A DNA stretch of 64,000 bases, taken from assembly GCA_020723405.1 (NCBI GenBank), contig DYIY01000004.1, positions 241,266 through 305,265 of the forward strand. The letters are read 5' to 3'. Shown here piece after piece: positions 38,730 through 49,911 of this stretch. The stretch comes from Thiobacillus denitrificans (lineage in GTDB: Bacteria; Pseudomonadota; Gammaproteobacteria; Burkholderiales; Thiobacillaceae). A model generated the notes under the pieces. It saw only the letters and a program-made list of their open reading frames with translations, was not told the DNA's origin and ran no database searches. Both the position numbers and the translations under genes were made by a program. Numbering within the stretch: position 1 is the stretch's first letter; each line of letters begins with the position of its first letter.

Positions 38730-39283
38730 ACAAGGCCTTCGTCCGGGAGGAGGCGCCGGAGGAAGAAGACGACGAAGTCCAGGCCCCCGCCCTCCCCGCT
38801 GGCACCCGCAACTACATGACCCCGGGCGGCCACGCCCGGATGCAGGCCGAACTGGCCCGGCTGGTGCGGGTGGAACGCCCCGAGGTGGTCCAGGTGGTGT
38901 CCTGGGCCGCCAGCAACGGCGACCGCTCCGAGAACGGCGACTACCTCTACGGCAAGAAGCGCCTGCGGGAGATCGACCGGCGCATCCGCTTCCTCACCAA
39001 GCGCCTGGAGAACGCCCTGGTGGTGGACCCCCGGGACCAGGACAGCACCGACGTGGTGTTCTTCGGCGCCACCGTCACCGTGCTCGAGGAAGCCGGCCAC
39101 GAAAGCCGCTACAGCATCGTCGGCCTGGACGAGGCCGACCCGGGCCGCAACCGCATCTCCTGGATCTCCCCCCTGGCCCGGGCCCTGCTCAAGGCACGGG
39201 TGGGCGACACCGTACGCTTCCAGGCCCCCGGCGGGCTGCGGGAGCTGGAAATCGTGGACGTGGAATACATCCTGCTGGACTGA
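38726..39283 (+). CDS. greB: Transcription elongation factor GreB
   Basis: Rescues backtracked RNA polymerase by stimulating RNA cleavage. 185 residues. An acidic N-terminal extension (EEAPEEEDDEV) precedes NYMTPGGHARMQAEL; the coiled-coil tip residues DRSENGDYLYGKKRLREIDRR are intact, and the C-terminal FKBP-like domain contains ISWISPLARALLKARVGD. Confidence 0.94.
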   Translation: MNKAFVREEAPEEEDDEVQAPALPAGTRNYMTPGGHARMQAELARLVRVERPEVVQVVSWAASNGDRSENGDYLYGKKRLREIDRRIRFLTKRLENALVVDPRDQDSTDVVFFGATVTVLEEAGHESRYSIVGLDEADPGRNRISWISPLARALLKARVGDTVRFQAPGGLRELEIVDVEYILLD

Positions 39284-39329
39284 CGTCCTTCCGCTATCAT
39301 CCTTAAGACAACGACCCGAGAGCGAAGCC

Positions 39330-39962
39330 ATGGACTCCATCCGCATCCTGCTGGTTGACGATCATCCCCTCCTGCGTCTGGGCGTGCGCCGCTCCCTGGA
39401 AAGCCAGGAAGGCTTCAGCGTGGCGGCGGAATGCGCCGACCTGGCCGCCGTGCGCGCCTGGCTGGGCGGCGGCGGCAAAGCCGACGTGGCCATCCTGGAC
39501 CGCAGCCTGCCCGACGGCGACGGCCTGGAAGTGGCCCCCCTGCTCAAGGCCGCCGGCATGAAGGTCATCGTCCTCACCGTGGAGGACGGGGACGAGGAAA
39601 TCCGCGCCGCCATCGACGCCGGCGTGGACGGCTACCTGCTCAAGTCCTCGGACACGGAACAGATCAGCCACGCCATCGGCATCGTCCTCCAGGACGCCGG
39701 CGCCTTCCCGCCCCAGGTGGTGCAGAAGCTCACCCGCTCCGCCGGCGAGGACCCCCTGGCCAAGCTGTCCGGCCGGGAACTGGAGATCGCCGAATACGTG
39801 GCCCAGGGCTACAGCAACAAGGTCATCGGCGGCAAGCTGAACCTGTCCGACAACACGGTGCGCAACCACCTGGCCAACATCATGCAGAAACTGGGCTTCC
39901 ACAACCGGGTCCAGGTGGCCACCCTGGTGTTGCAGCACCTGAAGAAGACCAAGCGGGTCTGA
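39330..39962 (+). CDS. NarL/LuxR-family response regulator
   Basis: 210 residues. Receiver domain 1-120 with acidic pair DDH, phosphoacceptor D57 (VAILDRSLPDGDG) and K in YLLKSSD. C-terminal LuxR HTH LSGRELEIAEYVAQGYSNKVIGGKLNLSDNTVRNHL. No partner kinase is adjacent. Its stop overlaps the next gene start (TGATG), which suggests it controls the copper-type operon that follows. Confidence 0.9.
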   Translation: MDSIRILLVDDHPLLRLGVRRSLESQEGFSVAAECADLAAVRAWLGGGGKADVAILDRSLPDGDGLEVAPLLKAAGMKVIVLTVEDGDEEIRAAIDAGVDGYLLKSSDTEQISHAIGIVLQDAGAFPPQVVQKLTRSAGEDPLAKLSGRELEIAEYVAQGYSNKVIGGKLNLSDNTVRNHLANIMQKLGFHNRVQVATLVLQHLKKTKRV

Positions 39963-40300
39963 TGAAACGCCGGGCGGCCGCCTTCCTCAGCCTGATCCTG
40001 CGGGGTTTCCTGGCCCTCAGCCTGGCCTGCCTGCCCGCCGCCCAGGCCTGGGCCATGGCCGATCTGGCCGACGACGCCCCGCCGCCCTGCCACGCCATGG
40101 CCGACGACGGCCCATCGCCCCAGCAAAGCGACGGCGATTGCACCCACTGCCACGGCCAGTGCCACTGCCTGGCCGCCCTGGCCCTGCCCCGGGTGTCCCC
40201 CGTGCAGGCCAGCCGGCCGCCGGCGGTCTGGGACGCCTGGATTCCGCTCCCCCCCGACGATCCCGCCTTCGCCCCCACCGCCCCGCCCCCCCGGGCCTGA
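39962..40300 (+). CDS. Cys/His-rich secreted protein, probably copper-related
   Basis: 112 residues. Signal peptide (RRAAAFLSLILRGFLALSLACLPAAQAWA), then a short mature part with a metal-binding-like cluster: PPCHAMADD and DCTHCHGQCHCLA (five Cys, four His in about 35 residues). Pro-rich tail. Resembles small DUF2946-type proteins near copper genes. Translationally coupled to the regulator upstream. Confidence 0.65.
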   Translation: MKRRAAAFLSLILRGFLALSLACLPAAQAWAMADLADDAPPPCHAMADDGPSPQQSDGDCTHCHGQCHCLAALALPRVSPVQASRPPAVWDAWIPLPPDDPAFAPTAPPPRA

Positions 40301-40362
40301 CCTGCCGTTCCCGTTTCCCTGAGTCCGAAGCGGCGCATCCGCTTCGCTGAACGGAGGTCATC

Positions 40363-41781
40363 ATGACGAGTCCCTTGCCCCGCATCCGCCCGGGCGCGCG
40401 TTACCACCGCGCCGGGCCCCTGCCTTCCCTGCTGTTCCTGTCCACCCTCCTGGCCGGCTGCGCCAGCCTGGACACCGGGCCCGCCCGGCAAGCCGTGAAC
40501 CAGGACGTCCTGCGCCTGAGCGGCCATAGCCCGACCGGCTTCAGCCGTCCCGCCTTGCCCCTGGCCGTGCCCAGCGCCGCCGAGGCGGCCCGCTTGAGCC
40601 TGGCCAACGGCCCCCGGGTCAACGCCATCCTGGCCGGCCTGGACCAGGCCGAGGCCGAAGCCGTCCAGGCCGGCCTGTTGCGGAACCCCTTCCTCCACGC
40701 CACCGTCCTGGACCCCCGGGATGGTCCGGGCCGGGCCCTGGACCTGGGCCTGTCCTGGGACCTGGCCGGCCTCCTCAGTCTGGGCCCCCGCCGGGAAGCC
40801 GCCGACCAGGCCCGGGCCGCCGCCCGGCTGGAGGCGGTCTCCGGCCTGCTGGACCTGGCCGTCCAGAGCAGGGCCGCCTGGTACGCCCACCTGGCCCACC
40901 GGGAGTCCGCCGTCCTGCTGACCGATCAGGCCGAGGCTGCCGATCTGGCCGCACGGATCGCCCAGCGTCTGGAAGAAGCCGGCAACCTGCCCCCCCTGGC
41001 CGCCGCCGGGGCCCGGGCCGGGCAACTGGAAACCCGCTTCGCCCAGGAGGACACGGCAGCGGTCGCCCGGGCCAGCGGAGAACGGCTGGCCGCCCTGCTG
41101 GGTGTCGCCCACCCGGACGGCCTGACCCTGCCCGAGGGCATTCCCCGCCTGCCCGAAAACGACCCGCCGCCGCCGGACCCTGCTGCCCTGGAAAAGACCA
41201 ATCTGGCCCTGGCCCGGCTGAACGCCCAACTGGAACAGGCCCGCCGCCAGAGCGCCGCCCTGGACCGGCAAAGCGGACTGGACAGCCTGGAACTGGGCTG
41301 GAGTTGGGATCGGGAAGCCAGCGGCGAATGGAAGGATGGCCCCAGCCTGGGCCTGGCCTTGCCCCTGTTCGACACCGGCCAGGCCCGCCGGGCCGCCGCC
41401 CGTTTCAAGTCCGACGAGTTGGAAGCCAGGCGCAGCGAGGCCCGGCTGGCCCTGGCCCGGGAAGCCCGGGAGGCCCACCAGCGCATGACCCGGGCCCGGG
41501 CCCGGGTGGAAGCCCTGCGGGAGGAACTGCTGCCCCTGCTGGGCGAAGCCGGCGACCAGGCCCTGCTGCAATACAACGCCATGCAGAAGAGCCCCTTCCA
41601 CCTGCTCGACCTGAAGCGCCGGGAACTGGAGGCCCTGGGCCGCCTGGTCGCCGGCCTGGGCGACTACTGGCAGGCCCGCACCGCCCTGGAAGCCCTGGCC
41701 ATGGGCGTCAGCCTGGACGCCCCTGCCCCCGCTGCGGCCATGCCGGCCATGGCCGCCGCCCCCGAATCCGGAGGACACTGA
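40363..41781 (+). CDS. TolC-family outer-membrane efflux lipoprotein
   Basis: 472 residues. Lipobox LLAGCASLD near residue 30; long alpha-helical stretches rich in Ala/Glu/Arg match the OEP/TolC fold (two repeats, about 75-270 and 280-465). No RND pump or membrane-fusion gene accompanies it; instead the multicopper oxidase gene starts 1 bp after its stop. Probably exports or handles copper, inferred from context. Confidence 0.85.
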   Translation: MTSPLPRIRPGARYHRAGPLPSLLFLSTLLAGCASLDTGPARQAVNQDVLRLSGHSPTGFSRPALPLAVPSAAEAARLSLANGPRVNAILAGLDQAEAEAVQAGLLRNPFLHATVLDPRDGPGRALDLGLSWDLAGLLSLGPRREAADQARAAARLEAVSGLLDLAVQSRAAWYAHLAHRESAVLLTDQAEAADLAARIAQRLEEAGNLPPLAAAGARAGQLETRFAQEDTAAVARASGERLAALLGVAHPDGLTLPEGIPRLPENDPPPPDPAALEKTNLALARLNAQLEQARRQSAALDRQSGLDSLELGWSWDREASGEWKDGPSLGLALPLFDTGQARRAAARFKSDELEARRSEARLALAREAREAHQRMTRARARVEALREELLPLLGEAGDQALLQYNAMQKSPFHLLDLKRRELEALGRLVAGLGDYWQARTALEALAMGVSLDAPAPAAAMPAMAAAPESGGH

Positions 41782-41782
41782 C

Positions 41783-43165
41783 ATGAGCACACCATTCACC
41801 CGGCGCCAGTGGCTCGCCGCCGCCGGCAGCCTCACCGCCACCGCCGGCCTGGCCGGCTCCGCCCACGCCACAGTCCAAGCCGCGCCTTCGTCGCGCTGGC
41901 CCGCCAGCTCCAGCGGCGGCCCCGACCACCCGGGACTGGCCCCCGGCCTGCCGGACCGGGACTACACCCCGGTCCAGGTCCCCGGCGGCAGCAAGCTGCC
42001 CTGGAAGATCGTCGACGGGGTGAAGGTCTTCCACCTGATCGCCGAGGAGGTGGAGCACGAATTCGCCCCGGGCCTCACTGCCCGCTGCTGGGGCTACAAC
42101 GGCAGGGTGCACGGCCCCCTCATCGAAGCCGTGGAAGGGGACCGGGTGCGGGTCTACGTCACCAACCGCCTGCCCGCCCCCACCACGGTCCACTGGCACG
42201 GGGTCTTCCTGGTCAACGGCATGGACGGGGTGGGCGGCATCACCCAGCCCATCATCCGGCCCGGCGAGACCTTCCGCTACGAGTGGACCTTCCGCCAGCA
42301 CGGCACCCTCCTCTACCACCCCCACCACGACGAGATGACCCAGATGGCCATGGGCATGATGGGCATGATCGTGGTCCACCCCCGGGACCAGCCCCGGGAA
42401 GAGAGGGCGGACCGGGACTTCGCCATCCTGCTTTCCGAATGGAAGATCGAGCCCGGCGCCCGGCGGCCCGACCCCATGGCCATGAACGACTTCAACCTGC
42501 TCACCATGAACGGCAAGTGCTTCCCCGGCACCGAGAACCTGGTGGCCCGGTTGGGGGACAAGGTGCGCATCCGCTTCGGCAACCTGTCGGCCATGGACCA
42601 CCACCCCATCCACCTGCACGGCTTCTACTTCAACGTGGTGGCCACCGACGGCGGCGACATCCCCCCCGCCGGGCGCTGGCCCGAAACCACCGTGCTGGTG
42701 CCCACCGGCAGCACCCGGGACGTGGAATTCGTGGCCGACGCGGAAGGGGACTGGCCCATGCACTGCCACATGACCCATCACCTCATGAACCAGATGGGCC
42801 ACGGCCTGCCCAACGTCATGGGCGTGGACCTGTCGGACCTGGACGCCCGCATCCGCGCCCTGGTGCCCGGCTACATGAGCATGGGCGCCACGGGCATGGG
42901 GGAAATGGCGGAGATGAGCATGGACGGCCCGGCCAACAGCCTGTCCACCGTGTTCGCCCCGGGCCAGTACGACCCCATCACCATGGGCGGCATGTTCACC
43001 ATGGTCAAGGTGCGCCGGGACTGGAACGGCCAGGGCGACCCGGGCTGGTATCCCCATCCTCCGGAAACCCGGGCCCGGGTGGCCACGGCGGAGGAACTGG
43101 CCCGGGACGGCATTCCGCAGACGGCGGCGCCGGCGGCCAAGCCCCACGGCGGCCATGGCCACTGA
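41783..43165 (+). CDS. Multicopper oxidase, two cupredoxin domains, Tat signal
   Basis: 460 residues with a Tat signal ([18 protein letters not shown]). Copper motifs in order: HWHG (137-140), HPHHDE (179-184), HHPIHLHG (273-280), [12 protein letters not shown] (327-338) with axial Met. Only two cupredoxin domains separate them, unlike the three of CopA or CueO, and about 120 residues follow the last motif, including a Met-rich stretch ([17 protein letters not shown]). Likely a periplasmic cuprous oxidase. GGAGGACACTGAC precedes the ATG. Confidence 0.92.
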   Translation: MSTPFTRRQWLAAAGSLTATAGLAGSAHATVQAAPSSRWPASSSGGPDHPGLAPGLPDRDYTPVQVPGGSKLPWKIVDGVKVFHLIAEEVEHEFAPGLTARCWGYNGRVHGPLIEAVEGDRVRVYVTNRLPAPTTVHWHGVFLVNGMDGVGGITQPIIRPGETFRYEWTFRQHGTLLYHPHHDEMTQMAMGMMGMIVVHPRDQPREERADRDFAILLSEWKIEPGARRPDPMAMNDFNLLTMNGKCFPGTENLVARLGDKVRIRFGNLSAMDHHPIHLHGFYFNVVATDGGDIPPAGRWPETTVLVPTGSTRDVEFVADAEGDWPMHCHMTHHLMNQMGHGLPNVMGVDLSDLDARIRALVPGYMSMGATGMGEMAEMSMDGPANSLSTVFAPGQYDPITMGGMFTMVKVRRDWNGQGDPGWYPHPPETRARVATAEELARDGIPQTAAPAAKPHGGHGH

Positions 43166-43424
43166 ACCGCCCGGTTGTCGTCCCGGCTGCGGGGCCTGCT
43201 GCATCGCTCCGTCCATCGCCTCGCCCCTGCCCGACATGCCCCGGGGCAAGCCGGCCGGGGTGCCCTGCGCGCAACTGGATGCCGATCTGGGTTGTCGGGT
43301 GTTCGGCCGGCCGGAACGGCCGGTCTTCTGTGCCGGGTTGCAGGCGTCGGCGGAGATGTGCGGGGAGAGCCGGGAGGCGGCCCTGGCCTGGCTGGCGGAG
43401 CTGGAGATCAGGACCCGGCCGTGA
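43155..43424 (+). CDS. YkgJ-family cysteine cluster protein
   Basis: 89 residues. [14 protein letters not shown] is the CxxCxxCC metal-cluster signature, with later cysteines in [20 protein letters not shown] and EMCGE. Family members are thought to hold zinc or an Fe-S cluster; role unknown. It overlaps the multicopper oxidase end by 11 bp. Confidence 0.85.
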   Translation: MATEPPGCRPGCGACCIAPSIASPLPDMPRGKPAGVPCAQLDADLGCRVFGRPERPVFCAGLQASAEMCGESREAALAWLAELEIRTRP

Positions 43425-43447
43425 GGGGCGGCGGCGCGGGTCAGCTT

Positions 43448-43494
43448 CACCCCCTCTGCCCCGGCCCCTCCCCCTCCAGGGGTGAGGGGAATGG
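43448..43494. repeat. G/C-rich palindromic repeat between convergent genes
   Basis: CCCCTCCCCCTCCAGGGGTGAGGGGAA and flanks form a short imperfect hairpin. It is similar in style to the element at 62144-62185 (both encode PLP..GEG-like peptides when read through). Lies between the YkgJ gene and the response regulator and may act as a bidirectional terminator. Confidence 0.4.
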
Positions 43495-43515
43495 GATCAG
43501 AGAGCGCAGCGGGTG

Positions 43516-44534
<1,019 letters not shown>

Positions 44535-44538
<4 letters not shown>

Positions 44539-47500
44539 GGGGCGTCCTCCAGGCCCTGGCGCAGGATTTCCCGCATGGCGTCGAACTGGAACCGGCCGGC
44601 CAGTTGGCGCATGACGGCGACGAACTCGGCATGGCGGGGGTCCAGGGCCTCGATCTGCTCCAGGCGGGCCTGGATGCCCCGGGGGAAACCCAGCACCACC
44701 TGCTCATCCAGGGCCCGCAACTGCTCGGCGGGGGGCGGTTCCAGCCGGGGTGGCGTGGGTGGGGCGGGGGGTGGGGCCACGGCCAGGGGCATGCCGGCCT
44801 CCACCCAGTCCAGCTCCAGGCGCTGGCCGATCCAGTCCAGCAGTTCGTCCATGCGCACCGGCTTGGTGAAGAATTCACCGGCGCTGATGCCGGCGTCGTT
44901 GTCCAGATCCTTGTCGAAGGCATTGGCGGAGATGACGGCGATCTCCATGTCCTCGTACTCGCCCCGCAGGGCCCCCTGGCGGATGCGGCGGATGGTTTCC
45001 CAGCCGTCCATGCCGGGCATGGCCAGGTCCATGAACACCAGATGGGGGCGGAAGCGGGGCAGCATGTCCAGGCATTCGGCCCCGGAGGCCGCCTGGGCCA
45101 ACTGGAAGCCCAGGGGTTCCAGCACGCTGGCCAGCAGTTCCCGGTCGGTGCGCTCGTTGTCCACCACCAGGATGCGCCGCCGCACCCCCTGGTAGCCCAG
45201 GCGCCGGGGCCGTTCCCGGGCCGCCTGGGCGGCCTGGACCTGGGGCAGGTAGAGGCGCACCCGGAACAGGCAGCCCTGGCCGGCGGGGCTGGGACTGTCC
45301 ACCGTCAACTCGCCGCCCATGAGATCCGTCAGCATGCGGGCGATGGTCAGGCCCAGGCCGGTGCCGCCGGTGGCGCCCACGGAAGCTGCGCTGCCCCGGG
45401 CGAAGGGCTCGAAGATGCTGCCCAATTCCGCCTGGGGAATGCCCGGCCCCGTGTCCTCGATCTCGAACTGGGCCATTTCCCGCTGGTATTTCAGGCGGAA
45501 CACTACCCGGCCCCGGCCGGTGAACTTCACCGCGTTGCCCAGGATGTTGATGAGGATCTGCCCCAGCCGCCGCTCGTCGGCCCGCACCAGGGGCGGCAGT
45601 TCCCCCAGGGGGGCGTAGCGGAATTCCAGGCCCTTGTCCCGGGCCTGGAGTTCGAACATGGCCACGATCTGGGCCAGGAATTCCGGGAAGGCCAGGGGCT
45701 TCACGTCCAGGGACAGCTTGCCGCTCTCGATGCGGGCGATGTCCAGGGTGCCCTCGATGAGGGACAGCAGATGGTCGCCGCTCTTGCGGATCACCCCCAC
45801 CGCCTGGCGCCGGTTGGCCGGGATGGCCGCGTCCCCGTCCAGGATCTGGGCGTAGCCCAGGATGGAGTTCAGGGGGGTGCGCAACTCGTGGCTGATGGCG
45901 CTGATGTAGCGGCTCTTGGCCTGGTTGGCCTGGTCGGCCACCTCCTTGGCCTTTTGCAGCAGTTCGTCGGTGCGCCGGTGGGATTCGATCTCCCGCATGA
46001 GCAACTCGGTCTGCCGGTTGGATTCCTCCTGGGCCACCTGGCGGCTCTTGTGGGTGAGCACCAGCCACCAGGCCACGATGCCGGAGACCAGCAGGAGCAC
46101 GGCGAAGGCGCGCAGGAAGGATTCCCGCAGGGCCGGCAGCAGGGGCCCGGCGCCCTCCCCCAGGGCCAGCACCTCCTGGTAGTAGAGCAGGCCCACCAGC
46201 AGGGCCAGGAAGGGCACCACGCCGGCCATGAGCAGCAGGTAGTGGCCCAGGCCCGCCTCCAGATAGGGCCGGGCACCGGCCGGCAGGAAGCGTTCCAGCA
46301 GGCGGCTCCACTGGGCCCCCAGCCGGGCCCGGGGCTTGCACAGGTCGTGGCAGCGGGCGTCCAGGGAACAGCACAGGGAACAGATGTCCCCCTGGTAGGC
46401 CGGGCAATGGGCCAGGTCCTCGGTTTCGTAGTCCTTGCCGCAGATGACGCAGGTGCGGGTGATGGGGAGGGTTTCCAATCCATCAAGCTCACTCCCCCCT
46501 TTTGTAAAGGGGGGCTGGGGGGGATTCAGGCCCGTCGCCACAGCCAGCGTCGCCAAATCCCCCCTGCCCCCCTTTACGAAAGGGGGGTTCCCTGCGTCGG
46601 CCTGGCGGGCCAGGTAATACCGCCCCCCCGTGGCCCAGGCGATCAACGGCGACACCACCAGGGCCGCCCCCAGGGCGATGAAGGTGGCAAAGGGCTGCAC
46701 CGCCTCCCCGAACAGGCCCACGTAGGCCGCCACCGACAGGCCCGAGGCCACCAGCATGGCCCCCACCCCCACCGGGTTCACGTCGTAGAGATAGGCCCGG
46801 CGGAACTCGATGCCCGGGGGCGACAGGCCCAGGGGCTTGTTGATCACCAGGTCCGCCACCACGGTCATCATCCAGGCCACGGCCACGTTGGAGTAGAGAC
46901 CCAGCACCCGGCCCAGGGCCTGGAACAGGTCCATCTCCATGAGCATGAGGGCGATGAGGGTGTTGAACACCATCCACACCACCCGGCCCGGGTGGCTGTG
47001 GGTGAGGCGGGCGAAGAAGTTGGACCAGGCCAGGGAGCCGGCGTAGGCGTTGGTGACGTTGATCTTCAACTGGGAGATCACCACGAACAGGGCCGTGGCC
47101 GCCACCGCCCAGCCGTAGTGGGGAAACACGTATTCCCAGGCCACCAGGTACATCTGGTTGGGATCCACGGCCCGCTCCGGGGGCACCATGTGACTGATGG
47201 CCAGCCAGGCCAGCAGGGCCCCGCCCAGCATCTTGATCACCCCGGGCACCACCCAGCCGGGGCCCCCCACCAGCACCCCGGCCCACCAGCGGCGGCGGTG
47301 GTCCGGGGTGCACTCGGGCATGAAGCGCAGGTAGTCCGCCTGCTCCCCCATCTGGGTGATGAGGGCCAGGCCCACGGCCATGGCGGCGCCGAACAGGCGG
47401 ATGTCGAAGTCCGCCGAACCGGCCCCGGCGTAGTCCACGATGCCGGCGAAGGCGTCGGGTTCCTGGTAGAGCAGGAAGCCGTAGGGCAGCACCAGCATGG

Positions 47501-48086
47501 CCAGCCACACGGGCTGGGTGAGGGTCTGCAGGCGGCTGATCACCGTGACCCCGTGGGTCACCAGGGGGATCACCACCAGGGCGCAGATCAGATAGCCCCA
47601 GGCCGGCGGGATGTCGAAGGCCAGCTCCAGGGCATAGGCCATGATGGCCGCCTCCAGGGCGAAGAAGATGAAGGTGAAGCTGGCGTAGATGAGGGAAGTG
47701 ATGGTGGAGCCCAGGTAACCGAAGCCCGCCCCCCGGGTGAGCAGGTCCATGTCCAGGCCGTGGCGGGCGGCATAGACGCTCACCGGCAGTCCCGCCAGGA
47801 AGATGATCAGCCCGGTGGCCAGGATGGCCAGGGCGGCATTGAGGAAACCATAGTTGACCAGCAGGGTGGCCCCCACCGCTTCCAGCACCAGGAAGGCGGC
47901 GGCGCCGAAGGCCGTGTTGGCCACCCGGGACTCGGACCACTTGCGCCAGCTGCGCGGCGTGAAGCGCAGGGCGTAGTCCTCCAGGGTCTCGTTGGCCACC
48001 CAGGTGTTGTAGTCCCGGCGCACCTTGACCACCCGCTGCACGGCATCGGGGGAAGGGGCGGAAGCGGGGATATCGGGATCGGCCAT
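44535..48086 (-). CDS. NCS1 transporter fused to hybrid histidine kinase
   Basis: 1183 residues. Residues about 30-490 form a 12-helix NCS1 (purine/cytosine/allantoin/hydantoin symporter) domain: RDYNTWVANETLEDYALRF, LLTRGAGFGYLGSTITSLIY, QLKINVTNAYAGSLAWSNFF. Residues about 500-531 are encoded by an inserted palindromic repeat. Then come a Cys-rich knuckle (TCVICGKDYETEDLAHC, ICSLCCSLDARCHDLC), two helices, coiled coil, HisKA (H733 in ISHELRTPLNSI), HATPase (N box ILINILGNAVKF, DTGPGIP, GGTGLGLTIA), and a receiver (D1020 in FMDLAMPGMDG). Sensing by a transporter-like domain recalls CbrA. Location after ureG suggests urea or nucleobase-nitrogen sensing. The transport substrate is unknown. Confidence 0.93.
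46494..46588. repeat. Palindromic G/C-tract repeat, copy A (inside the kinase gene)
   Basis: Two inverted units of the form AAATCCCCCC-N3-CCCCCCTTT-N3-AAAGGGGGG flank about 30 bp. The element is translated in frame as NPPFVKGGRGD ... NPPQPPFTKGG within the kinase, between the transporter and the Cys-rich knuckle. Confidence 0.88.
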
Positions 48087-48123
48087 GGCCTAAGGGTGCA
48101 ACCCCGGCCGATCCCTGGCAAGT

Positions 48124-48846
48124 TCAGGGCGGGGCCAGGGTTCCCAGGCGACGGGCCGACTCGGCGAAGGGCAGCAGGCGCAGGACCCGCTCCATGGCGG
48201 GCGCATGGGCCGCCGCCAGACCGCCCCCGGCCTGGGCGTCGTGCCCGAGATAGGCCAGGGCGCCGGCCTCCAGGCTGCAACCGCTGGCCTGGGCGGCCAG
48301 CAGGGCACCCAGCCAGTCGGCCTCGTCCTCCTGCTGCTGCCAGAGGTGGGAAACCCGCAGGGCCAGGCCGAAATTGCCATCCGCCAGTTGCAGGGCCGCC
48401 TCCCCGTCCCCGGTCCAGTTGGCCGGACGGCCGGAATAGACGGACAAGGCGATGGCGTCCTCGTCGAAGTGGCGGCGGGCCAGATGGGCCAGTTCATGGC
48501 CCACCACGAAGTTCAGGTGGCAGCTCTCCAGGTTCAGGGCCGAGGGGGACAGCACCACCCGGTCCGGGGCGGCGGAATAGGCATGGCCCAGCCCCTCGTC
48601 CGGCGCCTGCAGGAATCGCACCGGCCCCAGGCCGGCCAGTTCGGCCATGCGCTCCCAGACCGGCAGGGGCGGCAGGTCGCGACAGCCGGGGCAGGCCTCG
48701 CCCCGCCAGGTGTAGTGGCGGATGACGGGGGAATCGGGAAACCAGAGGGCGGAGGCGGCCCCCGCCAGGCCGGACCAGCTCCAGGCCAGCAGGACCAGCC
48801 AGCGTCCGGGCCGGGCTGCCCCGGGGGGTTCGTCGGCACCGGGCAT
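48124..48846 (-). CDS. Membrane-anchored M48-like metalloprotease
   Basis: 240 residues. One hydrophobic segment (about 15-33) and a CPGC pair are followed by the zinc motif VVGHELAHLARRH and a downstream EDEAD that can supply the third ligand. The overall layout fits a small M48/HExxH peptidase. Lies between the RHH-like gene and the transporter-kinase, same strand. Substrate unknown. Confidence 0.72.
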   Translation of the reverse strand: MPGADEPPGAARPGRWLVLLAWSWSGLAGAASALWFPDSPVIRHYTWRGEACPGCRDLPPLPVWERMAELAGLGPVRFLQAPDEGLGHAYSAAPDRVVLSPSALNLESCHLNFVVGHELAHLARRHFDEDAIALSVYSGRPANWTGDGEAALQLADGNFGLALRVSHLWQQQEDEADWLGALLAAQASGCSLEAGALAYLGHDAQAGGGLAAAHAPAMERVLRLLPFAESARRLGTLAPP

Positions 48847-48864
48847 GGCAGGCTCCCCGAAAAG

Positions 48865-49224
48865 CTAGCGGCTGCCCTTGGCCGGCCGGCCGGTCTTCAC
48901 CGGTTCCAGCCGGCGGATGGCCGTGGCCACCGACTTGTCCCCCAGCCGGGCCAGGTTGGCCAGGGCGGCGCGCAGCACCTCGCTCTTGCGGGCCGCCAGA
49001 CCCTGGTCCAGACAGCGCTGCTTGATGGCGGCGATGAGGGCGTACTCCGTCTCGGGCATGGTGAAGCTGTCGCGAACCAGCTTGGGCTTCTTCACCTTGG
49101 CCGGTTTGGCCTCGACGGGAGGCGCGGGCGGAGCGGCCTCCTGGGCCGGGACGGGTTCGGGGGCGGCCTTGGGGCTGACCTTGGCAGTCGCTTTGGGGGC
49201 GGGAGACTTGCGCGTGCTGGCCAT
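48865..49224 (-). CDS. Putative ribbon-helix-helix DNA-binding protein with Lys/Ala/Pro-rich N-terminus
   Basis: 119 residues from MASTRKSPAPKATAK; the ATG at 49224 follows GGAGG. The first 55 residues resemble histone-H1-like tails (Lys, Ala, Pro). The C-terminal part DSFTMPETEYALIAAIKQRCLDQGLAARKSEVLRAALANL has the strand-helix-helix pattern of RHH/CopG-like proteins. A perfect 23-bp palindrome 20 bp upstream of the start is a likely self-operator. Gene lies after ureG. Confidence 0.7.
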   Translation of the reverse strand: MASTRKSPAPKATAKVSPKAAPEPVPAQEAAPPAPPVEAKPAKVKKPKLVRDSFTMPETEYALIAAIKQRCLDQGLAARKSEVLRAALANLARLGDKSVATAIRRLEPVKTGRPAKGSR

Positions 49225-49243
49225 GATGACCTCCATTCAATAA

Positions 49244-49266
49244 ACGGTATAAACAGTTTATACCGT
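49244..49266. promoter_or_regulatory. Perfect 23-bp palindrome, candidate operator
   Basis: 11-bp arms ACGGTATAAAC and GTTTATACCGT around a single A, strikingly AT-rich against its surroundings. It sits between ureG and the RHH-like gene, about 20 bp upstream of the latter's start. Confidence 0.75.
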
Positions 49267-49293
49267 ATGAACGATTGCGCAAGGAACCCACTA

Positions 49294-49907
<614 letters not shown>

Positions 49908-49911
<4 letters not shown>

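Noticed and set aside
44604..48725. Very long open frame on the plus strand opposite the transporter-kinase gene
   Set aside because: It is antisense to a gene with clear domains. Its sequence is low-complexity Gly/His/Gln/Pro-rich, typical of GC-rich shadow frames, and it has no recognisable motif or ribosome binding site.
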